Assembly: GCA_009829735.1 (NCBI GenBank)
Contig: CM020619.1
Location: 28,732,063 to 28,796,062 of the forward strand
Length of the DNA: 64,000 nt
Source of the DNA: Pyropia yezoensis
Lineage: Eukaryota; Rhodophyta; Bangiophyceae; Bangiales; Bangiaceae
Direction: 5' to 3'
Shown here: in pieces, positions 11,351 through 19,182 of the stretch
Layout of the letters: every line of letters starts with the position of its first letter
How positions within the stretch are numbered: position 1 is the first letter of the stretch
Made by a program: the position numbers and the translations under genes
The notes under the pieces: model-generated
The model's database searches: none
Told to the model about the DNA's origin: nothing
Seen by the model: the letters and a program-made list of their open reading frames with translations, nothing else

Positions 11351-11829
11351 CAACCCAACCGACACCGACTTCGGCTGTTGGGGGGTGAGGCTTATACCTA
11401 CTAAGTAGGGTGTGACGTGGTTACGGCAGACTTAGGTTTCTAAGTCAAATCAGACTTAGGTTTCTAAGTCGAACCAAGCTTAGGTAACTAAGTAGAGCTA
11501 AGCTTAGGTAACTAAGTAAAACCTGAACCTTAATAAGTTAACTTTAAGGTAAAGGCTAACTCCGATAATATCGAAGTAACTAGGGAGCTTACACGGGAGG
11601 ATGACCTCCCCAAGCCAAGACACCAAGTGAGGGAGGATTACCTCCCCAAGCATGAACCTACCGGAAGAAGTTGGACGGGAGGCAAGGCACCACTGAGCCA
11701 GAAGGGGTACTCCCCAGGGCAGCAAACAGAGGCAAGCAATGCCCCCAAAAGGGGATGAGTTTATACTCACTACTACCCGGCTACCATAAGGGTTGCCGGG
11801 GCCCTCTCCCGCACAAACAATAGCACTCC
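11351..11829. other. Intergenic region between convergent pol and aORF
   Basis: There is no gene in this 479 bp. It is AT-richer than its surroundings and full of small hairpins: four tandem 24-bp palindromic units (11429-11517) and two GGGAGGAT(T/G)ACCTCCC hairpins (about 11595 and 11633). It probably holds the 3' ends of both converging transcripts. Confidence 0.6.
11429..11517. repeat. 24-bp tandem palindromic repeat x4
   Basis: Four units start at 11429, 11453, 11477 and 11501. The period is exactly 24 bp. The core of units 1 and 2 is GACTTAGGTTTCTAAGTC. Units 3 and 4 carry AGCTTAGGTAACTAAGT. Each unit is its own inverted repeat (CTTAG/CTAAG arms). The location between the pol and aORF stops suggests a two-way terminator or an RNA structure. 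Confidence 0.85.
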
Positions 11830-14277
11830 TCAGTGGGTAGACCCACTGCCCGAGGGAGGCCACTCACGCGTAAGCGCGTAGACCTCCGTGCTCCACCTGT
11901 CGGCAACGTCACGACGGTCGACCACCCGAGTTACCTCGGTGCATAGCTGGACGAGGGTGCTGCGGCCAGCCTCCACGTCCTCCAGAGCTTTCTGGAGGCG
12001 GTCCAGCACGCCACCGAAGCAACGCGCTGACCCAACCAGCGCAGCACCTGGGGGGATATCCCCCCAGCTAACAGAGAGACCCCCACGCATTGCGCGGGTA
12101 ACAAGGGCGTCAACGCCATCATACCAGAGACGGGGACCCCCGTCTTGTATGACAGGGGCGGGAGCTGACACTGGCGCAGCCAGAGGAGCCACAGGAGCCG
12201 ACACGGCTACCACCGGAGCCGGTGGCACCTGATACGAGGCCCGGTAGGACCCTACCGAAGGGGCTCCACCGTAACCACGGCGGTACTCCGCCCGACGACG
12301 GGACACCTCACGCTCCCCACCCACAGAGCCCCACTCTCGGGGACGACGGCCAACCGCCGCCGGCATCGGATTACCGAACCACGGAGCAAGGACCTGAAGA
12401 GGGTCATGGATAACCATGGGAATACCCAGGTCAGCAACAGCCTCGGTGGATGCCCACCCATGGCAACTGGGCTCACCCGGCTGAGTACGCCGGACACGCA
12501 ACGAGTGACGAGGCAAGGGGGAAGCCCCAGCCTGCGGGTCCCGGTACGGGGGAAGGGCCAACACCCCAGTCCAGTTCACGGCATCGTGAACAGCCAGCAG
12601 GGCTTCGAACTCCCGGGCCAACCCGGTCTTGGCGGCTATCAGATCCACGCCCAACTGCGCGATGTGCCGACGGACACCCGTCGGAAGATGAAACAGACGA
12701 CCCTGCCGGCGGACGGACAGCAAGAAGGATGAAGCCTGCCCGAGGGTAACCTCAAGGGTGAAGGTACCCTGCAACGGGTGGACCGGTCGCGAGGCCAACA
12801 CACTCCCGAAGTAGCGAAGACAGGAGCCGGTGTCAAACCGGAAAGCAGGGGCGGGTTCCCACCCCTCCTGCCATAGCGGCGGGCGCACGGGAGTGTGTAC
12901 CGGAGCACGACCGTTGCCGGTCTGCAACGCACACGTTATATCCGTGCGGAACGCATCCGCCATGACACCATGGTTACGTCGCCAACTCGACGCCGACTTC
13001 AACCCCGCCATGGGCGGGTAGGGAGCCGTCAACGACAGATACGGGGGTACCCCCGGGTAGTAGTCAAAGTCGGGATACCGACCGGTACTGCCCACCGTCT
13101 CCCCAAACGCAACCGGCTCCGCCGCCGCCGCAATCCCCCGAGCACTAGCCGGGTAGTCAATCTCCCGCGGCAACGCGGGGGCAATCAGGTCGCAGACCCC
13201 GAAGTTGGGGTCGAGGTAGACCTCACCCCGTCCCACCCGTGTGCGCCAGAGCTGCGCATGCCGGTCGTCCGGCTGACTCAGGATCCAATGATGTTCCACC
13301 CGGACCGCGTTCGGCTGGTTGACCAGCCGCACCAACTCCCGCTCCCAGCTCGGGTCCACCTTAACGCGGCGGGAGGACGCTCCACGGGGATGCACCAGGT
13401 GGAAGTCCACCCGCATACGCCCATCGGACTCCATCGACTCTTGCACCGTGAGGCCTCGAACCCGAGCCACCAAGTCGGACACCGCCATGGCGGGTTGACC
13501 CGCCGCCACGGCGACGCCGCCACCCAACGGGGCAACCCGGGCAGGACCAGGAAGAATCGGGGGCGCCGGGGGACGCACCACCGGCAGAGGGGCCGACGTC
13601 GGAGATGGACGAGGCCGAGGAGGAAGAAGAAGGGCGGGCGCCCGCCCGGAGTAACTCCCGGTGTCAACCGCCATGGGAGAAGGAGCGTCTTGACCGCTCG
13701 ACACCCGCGGCACCGCAGGTCTGGTACCGGCGCCGGCACCACCCGTCGGCGTAGCCCCCGCCTCGGAAGGGGAAGGCACTTGGACAGCCTCCGGAGCCGG
13801 AGCCCCGGCCGTGCGGACACCCGCACCGTCTTGACCCGCCGCACCGGGTGTCGCACCGCCACCACCACCCGCGTCAACGTCGGGACCGCCTCGAGGAGTC
13901 ACCGCCCGGACACCCGGACCACCTTGACCAGCCGGAGTCGGCTGCGGGTCGCCACCTCCGCCGCAGGGCGGACCATCTTGGGGTAGCTGCGGTGAGCCGG
14001 CACCGGCACCAGGCTCCATCCGGGCAGCCGTCAGAGGGGGGGTAGAAGCCGCCACGCGCGGTTGACCGCCGGGTTGACCTCCGGCCGACGGCACCGTCGT
14101 GCCGCTGCACACGGACGACAGTCCTCCGGCCGACAGACGGACGGACACAGCAGGCGCGTCGTCGTCAGACGAGCTCACCCCGTAACGCGCGGCGTCGGGA
14201 CCGACAGGCGCGTCGTCCTCCATCTCCTCCCCGATCAGGAGGTCTTCCTCCTCTTCAAGCACCTGGGGATAGGACAT
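11830..14277 (-). CDS. Antisense ORF protein (aORF1) of Element 1, unknown function
   Basis: This uninterrupted 815-codon ORF runs against gag-pol, between pol and the 3' LTR. The ATG at 14277 (MSYPQV) is chosen because the diverged unit-1 copy has MSDPQV in the same place. Residues 1 to about 280 are an acidic start followed by Pro/Gly/Ala/Thr-rich, probably disordered sequence. Residues about 282-640 are a conserved core with PPYL, FGSV, RRQGRLFHLP and VHDAVNW. The C-terminal part has a helical stretch (DRLQKALEDVEAGRSTLVQL). No signal peptide, membrane segment or known enzyme motif is visible. Element 2 has an ORF in the same place and orientation with these motifs at matching spacing. Antisense ORFs are known in some plant Ty3/gypsy elements. 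I recognise no family here. Confidence 0.8.
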   Translation of the reverse strand: MSYPQVLEEEEDLLIGEEMEDDAPVGPDAARYGVSSSDDDAPAVSVRLSAGGLSSVCSGTTVPSAGGQPGGQPRVAASTPPLTAARMEPGAGAGSPQLPQDGPPCGGGGDPQPTPAGQGGPGVRAVTPRGGPDVDAGGGGGATPGAAGQDGAGVRTAGAPAPEAVQVPSPSEAGATPTGGAGAGTRPAVPRVSSGQDAPSPMAVDTGSYSGRAPALLLPPRPRPSPTSAPLPVVRPPAPPILPGPARVAPLGGGVAVAAGQPAMAVSDLVARVRGLTVQESMESDGRMRVDFHLVHPRGASSRRVKVDPSWERELVRLVNQPNAVRVEHHWILSQPDDRHAQLWRTRVGRGEVYLDPNFGVCDLIAPALPREIDYPASARGIAAAAEPVAFGETVGSTGRYPDFDYYPGVPPYLSLTAPYPPMAGLKSASSWRRNHGVMADAFRTDITCALQTGNGRAPVHTPVRPPLWQEGWEPAPAFRFDTGSCLRYFGSVLASRPVHPLQGTFTLEVTLGQASSFLLSVRRQGRLFHLPTGVRRHIAQLGVDLIAAKTGLAREFEALLAVHDAVNWTGVLALPPYRDPQAGASPLPRHSLRVRRTQPGEPSCHGWASTEAVADLGIPMVIHDPLQVLAPWFGNPMPAAVGRRPREWGSVGGEREVSRRRAEYRRGYGGAPSVGSYRASYQVPPAPVVAVSAPVAPLAAPVSAPAPVIQDGGPRLWYDGVDALVTRAMRGGLSVSWGDIPPGAALVGSARCFGGVLDRLQKALEDVEAGRSTLVQLCTEVTRVVDRRDVADRWSTEVYALTREWPPSGSGSTH

Positions 14278-14862
14278 GATAACGGGTGCGGAGTCCCCCG
14301 CGCCCACAAGCCGTCGACGGCTACGACCCGGTACGGTGGGTTAACCGGGACGAGCCAGGGAAGCGCGGGCACCCGCGCTTATGACCACAAACGGCCACGA
14401 GAAGCGCCGCAGGCACGCGGGTCGACCCGCGCCCCACGGGGCTACGACCGCGCTCCACCCAGGCACCTGGGCGGGACGGGGCCACACCCACACACAGGGT
14501 AAGCAAGGGGGGTCACCCCCAACCGCCCCCACGCAACGCGGGCAGCCCCCGCCCCCCACTCAATCGTCCACACGAGAGGGACCCCCCTACCACCAGGCAC
14601 CTGGTGGCGGATCCGCTTGCACCACCCCTCGGAAAGGGGGGTCGTGAACAAAAACCCGCATCGGGAAATTAACGGTCCGGAAAACGGATCGTGTGTGTAC
14701 CACACAAAGGGGGGCACCCCCCTCGGACAACCTCGTAAAGGGGTGTCTGTCGCGACGGGGCGCAAAGCCCCACCCGACGGGTAAACAGTCACGCGACCCA
14801 CTTACATTCGGTAACCCGAATGCAACTCGACCCGAGGACGGGCCGAATCTAAGGGGGGGATA
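14278..14862 (+). other. Non-coding tail of Element 1 with PPT
   Basis: No gene is supported in this 585 bp between the aORF start and LTR E. Dense inverted repeats include CGCGGGTCGACCCGCG (14416-14431) and CCACCAGGCACCTGGTGG (14590-14607). The purine tract AAGGGGGGGA (14851-14860) plus TA abuts the LTR and is the likely polypurine tract. The aORF promoter, if any, should lie here. Confidence 0.7.
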
Positions 14863-15224
14863 TGTAGCAATATGGTTGTCCGTATTGTGACCCTAATATT
14901 AGGGGGGCTACTTCTAATCCTTAACTTCAATTTGAGAGTCCGAGCTGGTCACGGTATCTATAAGTTACGTATGACCAGAGGGACTTGCATCTTGGGGTGG
15001 AGGGTAGTTAGTAGTGTCTCCGAGGGTTTATAACGTGGGGGCCGGCGGCGAATCCACCGCCGGCCAAGGTAGAACAACAAACCCCTCCCATTTGGGCTCC
15101 CATCTTGGTCCCGTGGCTTGCGCTCCAAGGACAGCAACCTTGGCCTCCCGGTGACGTTGGTGCCGATCCCCCTTGGTGAGTGTTCCCTGAGAGTGGACGT
15201 GCGACGGATCCCTATTGTGCTACA
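14863..15224 (+). repeat. LTR E of Element 1 (3' LTR of the complete unit)
   Basis: 362-bp LTR with TGTAGCA...TGCTACA ends directly after the polypurine tract. It carries the A/C/E-class variants. It is followed by CCCAC, which does not match the left flank of LTR D. Confidence 0.93.
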
Positions 15225-15284
15225 CCCACGCTGGGGAGGCCACCCGTATACCCACGATCCGAGTCCCCCTCAACTCGAGGCGGG
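15225..15284. repeat. Inter-LTR spacer, copy 3
   Basis: 60-bp spacer matching 474-532 and 4347-4406. It ends GCGGG at 15280-15284. This copy is likely to be the original, still joined through LTR F to Element 2 sequence. Confidence 0.85.
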
Positions 15285-15646
15285 TGTAGCAATATGGTTG
15301 TCCGTATTGTGACCCTAATATCAGGGGGGCTACTTCTAATCCTTAACTTCAATTTGAGAGTCCGAGCTGGTCACGGTATCTATAAGTTACGTATGACCAG
15401 AGGGACTTGCATCTTGGGGTGGAGGGTAGTTAGTAGTGTCTCCGAGGGTTTATAACGTGGGGGCCGGTGGCGAATCCACCGCCGGCCAAGGTAGAACAAC
15501 AAACCCCTCCCATTTGGGCTCCCATCTTGGTCCCGTGGCTTGCGCTCCAAGGACAGCAACCTTGGCCTCCCGGTGACGTTGGTGCCGATCCCCCTTGGTG
15601 AGTGTTCCCTGAGAGTGGACGTGCGACGGATTCCTATTGTGCTACA
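15285..15646 (+). repeat. LTR F of Element 1 (solo-like, right end of array)
   Basis: 362-bp LTR flanked on both sides by GCGGG (15280-15284 and 15647-15651), a 5-bp direct repeat. That is the signature of a solo LTR with its target-site duplication. No PBS follows it. It closes the array against Element 2. Confidence 0.9.
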
Positions 15647-15699
15647 GCGGGTCTCGTGCCGCGATAGCCAGAGCGTCTCTCCCCAACTTGGGGAGAGCC

Positions 15700-17643
15700 A
15701 TGGCGACTCCGGGAGTGGAGACGGACTCTCTTGACGAGCGCATGGAGGACACCTCCTACGGTGCAGCACCCGCCGGGACTTCCGGCGGGGGCTCCGCGAT
15801 CGCTCCGGGGGACGGGACTCCCGCGTCACCCGGCTTTGGGTTGACGGCGGGGTCTCCCCCGGAGGCGGGACAAGTTGTCCCGCGTGAGGCCTTGGGGCGG
15901 TGGTTTTACCCCGCTTGGCCTCTCTATGAGGAGGGGCTGACTGTTCTTCGCTGTGGCCGACTTGGCGCAGCGATGGGCCGGGTATGGGACCGCCTACGGG
16001 AGAAGTATCCCCGTAGGGTCGGGTTCCCTGCCGGCTTCAGGACGGACCAGTTTGCCTTCCTGGACGATGAGGAGGTTGAGGACGTTCAGCGGGCCAAGGC
16101 CATGGAGGACCGCGGGGGAACTATCCCGGGTCCCGGCGACTTGCCGACCTTCACGTGGGACGCTGTGGCAACTCGCCCGCCGTACCTCCACGAGGCCGAT
16201 CCGCACACTCATCACTTTGATGTGCGGATGGAGAAAGACTTTCGGCGAGGTCCCTACTTGGTGACCTCGGCTCAACTTGAGTTTCCTCAACAGTCTGCTG
16301 CCAGTAAGGAGCAGTACTATCCGAAGAAGCCCGAGTGGTGGCCTCAAGGTGAGGTCCCCTACGGGTTCCCGGCGTTGTTGCCACGGTTGCTTGACCACTT
16401 CGGCTCCGTCATGTTGACGGCTTCCCCTGATCACCTGGTGTGGGCCATGCTGGCCACCCAGTGGCTCCTCGAGGTCATGTCGACCTGGGTGTCCTGTGTT
16501 CAGCGGCGGGGGATGCTCTGGCATCTCCCCCTCCGGCTCATCCAAGGTTTGGAACAGCTCACCCTTCAGCTAGTTGCTGAGGGGTGCTCATCAGGACAAC
16601 TCACTCTACTTGAGGAGATGCTCCGGCTCCATAAGTTTATCGAGTGGGAGAGCATTGAGCACAAGTTGCGCCGCCCCACTCGTGGGCCTAAGGACGATGG
16701 CGCACTTCGCCAGTTCGTGTGGGTCGCTCGTGAACTTCACGACGGCCGTGTGGTCCTACGAGAGGGGTTGGGCATCGGGGACTACCCGTATGCCCCGGGG
16801 GTGGATCGCCACACTGCGCCACCCCCGGACAAGCCCATAGTTATGGCTGTGCCCTCATATGATGACCATGTGACTCAACCTACTGCGGGGGCCCCAAGTC
16901 GGGGTCGCAGTTACACCCGGGTACCGCCACCTCGGCGGGCCCCTCCGCTTCCTCCTGTTCCTTTCCAACCTCACGGGAACATCCCGATCAGAGTGGCCGT
17001 GGAGTCTTCCACCCCGGTGTCCCCCAACTTGGGGGCCACCCTCCTGACGGTATACCCCAAGTTGGTGTTGCCGCCCACGCCTCTAACCTCAGAGATGATG
17101 ATCACCACGTTGGTGCGCACCATTTCCTGGTTGGCCGCGTCGACCGCAACCCTACAGAGTTCCGAGACTCCTCAACTTGAGGAGCGCGTTCGTACTGCAG
17201 TGGCGACCGCGAGTTGCGAGTCGGTGGCGGAGTTTATGACAGCCGAGTTGGCTCGCATTGGGGCTATTATGCCCCAGCCAGCCCCACTTGGGCGTGGCAA
17301 ACGTCGCGCGAGCCGGGCATACTCGCCTCCTCGCCGTCGTCGCCGACACTCGCGGCGCTCTCCTTCCGTATCGGAAAACGAGTTGTCTTACTCCGTTTCG
17401 GAGTCCTCTACCCCGTCGGAGACGGCGTCTGTCCAGCGTCTGCGTCGCAAACTTGCGCGCAAGACCAGGCAGAAGAGTGGCCACGGTCGGCGCCACTTGC
17501 GCGACCGTGAGGGGCGCGACGGTTCCGACTTGGAGCCGACGCCCCCTCCAACGAGTGGAGACCGTTATCGGCGTGGGTCTCGCCGCTCGCCTCCACGTGA
17601 GGGCGAGGGCCGTGGAGTGGGAGAGTCTAGCATGCGTGCCTAG
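15700..17643 (+). CDS. Antisense ORF protein (aORF2) of Element 2, unknown function
   Basis: This is an intact 647-codon ORF on the strand opposite gag-pol, between the pol end and the expected 3' LTR. The ATG at 15700 (MATPGVETDS) is the first ATG; an upstream TTG lies in LTR F and is not used here. The N-terminal 65 residues are low-complexity. The core (about 65-350) has PPYL, then FGSV (about residue 234), RRGMLWHLP (about 268-276) and LHKFIEW. PPYL to FGSV is 74 residues (79 in aORF1). FGSV to HLP is 41 (40 in aORF1). HLP to the Trp is 41 (39 in aORF1). The C-terminus is an Arg/Ser-rich tail that aORF1 lacks. The stop is 111 bp from the pol stop. The first element's insertion sits just upstream and may have removed its promoter. 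Confidence 0.78.
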   Translation: MATPGVETDSLDERMEDTSYGAAPAGTSGGGSAIAPGDGTPASPGFGLTAGSPPEAGQVVPREALGRWFYPAWPLYEEGLTVLRCGRLGAAMGRVWDRLREKYPRRVGFPAGFRTDQFAFLDDEEVEDVQRAKAMEDRGGTIPGPGDLPTFTWDAVATRPPYLHEADPHTHHFDVRMEKDFRRGPYLVTSAQLEFPQQSAASKEQYYPKKPEWWPQGEVPYGFPALLPRLLDHFGSVMLTASPDHLVWAMLATQWLLEVMSTWVSCVQRRGMLWHLPLRLIQGLEQLTLQLVAEGCSSGQLTLLEEMLRLHKFIEWESIEHKLRRPTRGPKDDGALRQFVWVARELHDGRVVLREGLGIGDYPYAPGVDRHTAPPPDKPIVMAVPSYDDHVTQPTAGAPSRGRSYTRVPPPRRAPPLPPVPFQPHGNIPIRVAVESSTPVSPNLGATLLTVYPKLVLPPTPLTSEMMITTLVRTISWLAASTATLQSSETPQLEERVRTAVATASCESVAEFMTAELARIGAIMPQPAPLGRGKRRASRAYSPPRRRRRHSRRSPSVSENELSYSVSESSTPSETASVQRLRRKLARKTRQKSGHGRRHLRDREGRDGSDLEPTPPPTSGDRYRRGSRRSPPREGEGRGVGESSMRA

Positions 17644-17754
17644 TTGGCAGCTGCCTTTGTTGTGAGAGTGTGAGGGTTAGGGCTGTAGTTAAAAGCCACT
17701 CTGCGTACCACTTCGACTTGAAGCACTCTCTTGGCACTGTTGCTCGGCCTTCCC

Positions 17755-19182
17755 TCACGTTGAGGGAGGGCTGTTAGGGTCTATCTCATTCCGGGCACAG
17801 TGCGCCCGGACGTTCTCAGCGGGAAGGTCCTCCACATACTCCCACGTATCATCCTTGGCTTTGTAGCCAAACCAACGCACCCTCAACATGAGGCGGTCAG
17901 TGTCTTCATCCCATCCGTGGTCGATGAACTTATCGAACACGTACTCCTGCGGGCCCTGCTTGGCCGCAGGCAGTGAGGGGAGGCGCCACGATTCCAACGC
18001 ACGCGCCCAAGCTGGGTCGCCTGCAGGCGGTGGTGCAACTTTGACCACGTCCTGTCCGTTCACTGTGCGGACCCCATCGTCACTTTCGATGGTGAAGCGC
18101 CGCCCATCAGTACGAAGGACCTGGTACGGTCCCTTCGTCTGGAATACCAGCTTACCCCCAGTTGGGGTGTGCGAGTGTACCAGCACCCAGTCACCCTGCT
18201 CGGGGACATGTTTAGCATTGCGCACCTTTTTGTCAAAGGTACGCTTGTAGCGCTTTTGTGCTTTGTCCATCTCAGCCCTGACTTTAGGGATGAGGTTTTC
18301 AAGCCTAGCGGCGAACTCCGCCTTACTCTCAGTAGGAGTAGGCGTACTGCCACCATCCTCCCTAGTTGGGAGCGACCGCCGCACGGCAATAGACCGCACG
18401 CGACGGGGGGTCACAAAAGCGAGGGGTACTTCCCCTGTAGATGAGTGAACCTGCGAATTGTAGGCAGTAGTAAGGATAGAAATGTATTGGTCCCACGTCT
18501 TCACGTGCTCACTCACATAGTGGCGCAGCTGCCTAACAATAGTTTTGTTGAAGCGCTCCACCTGCCCATTAGTTTGTGGGTGGTAGGGGGTGGCATAGTT
18601 TGCCTTAACCCCCAACATATCCAGCACTCCCTGAAACAGTACAGACGCAAATTGCGGTCCATTGTCCGATAGTGTACTATCCGGAATGCCATACGCGGCA
18701 ACCCAGTGATCTAGGAAGGCTGACACGACCGACATGGCCGTGATCTCCGCCAGGGGGATCGCTCGCGTAAGTTTCGTGAAGCGGTCACAGATGACCAGGA
18801 GGTACTGGTTGCCCTCCTCGGTCACTGGCAGTGGCCCAAGGATGTCCATGGCCAACGCGGCGAAGGGCTCCTTGGCCGGGAACAATAGCATAGCCGTACT
18901 AGGCCGCCGTTCCATCAGACAGTTCTGTGCACAACTTGTGCAGGCAGCCACCCAACTGTAGATGTCCACCACCATGGACGGCCAGTAGTACCTGGTCCTC
19001 AGGGTCTGGTACAGTTTACTAGACCCCAGGTGTCCACCCGTGGGAGCGTTGTGCTCCCTCTCAAGGATACTGTCCTTGAGGGATGCGGGGACGACAAGTT
19101 GTTCAGTCCCCTGGAATACCCCCCTCCTCATGAGGAGGCCATCGTCTCCCAGAAAGAAGCGCGTCTCAACCACCGTATCCAA
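17755..19182 (-). pseudogene. pol: Pol part 3, Element 2: integrase and chromodomain
   Basis: This segment has an integrase HHCC zinc finger (HNAPTGGHLG ... CTSCAQ), the D,D,E core (DILGPLP, LSDNGPQF, TNGQVERFN) and a C-terminal chromodomain (LRVRWFGYKAKDDTWEYV). It is separated from RT-RNaseH by a frame change in the 17-bp overlap 19166-19182, so the polyprotein is broken as read. The stop at 17755-17757 faces the aORF2 stop with 111 bp between. Confidence 0.9.

Larger units (their letters stand above)
4407..15224 (+). mobile_element. Element 1: Ty3/gypsy chromovirus, best unit
   Basis: The order is LTR D, PBS, gag, pol (PR-RT-RNaseH-IN-chromodomain), convergent aORF, PPT, LTR E. The span is 10,818 bp, and the period between LTR D and LTR F starts is 10,878 bp. 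Domain order with integrase after RNase H defines Ty3/gypsy, and the C-terminal chromodomain defines chromoviruses. The outer flanks do not match (GCGGG left, CCCAC right), so D and E are not the two LTRs of one simple insertion. Gag and RT each carry one frameshift as read, so this copy is probably not autonomous. The internal region is unusually rich in short palindromes. Confidence 0.92.

Noticed and set aside
11429-11517. CRISPR or integron-like repeats
   Set aside because: Only four contiguous palindromic 24-mers inside a retroelement, without spacers or associated genes.
12895-13986. 363-codon + strand ORF opposite the aORF, and similar shadows at 1610-2357
   Set aside because: Arg/Pro-rich frame opposite the supported aORF. 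No domain, and broken in the other unit.
11830-14277. aORF as an envelope gene
   Set aside because: No signal peptide, membrane segment or fusion-peptide-like region, and it is on the antisense strand.
4407-15224. D and E as the two LTRs of one simple insertion
   Set aside because: The flanking 5-mers differ (GCGGG, CCCAC) and D is more like F than E, so the array model fits better.
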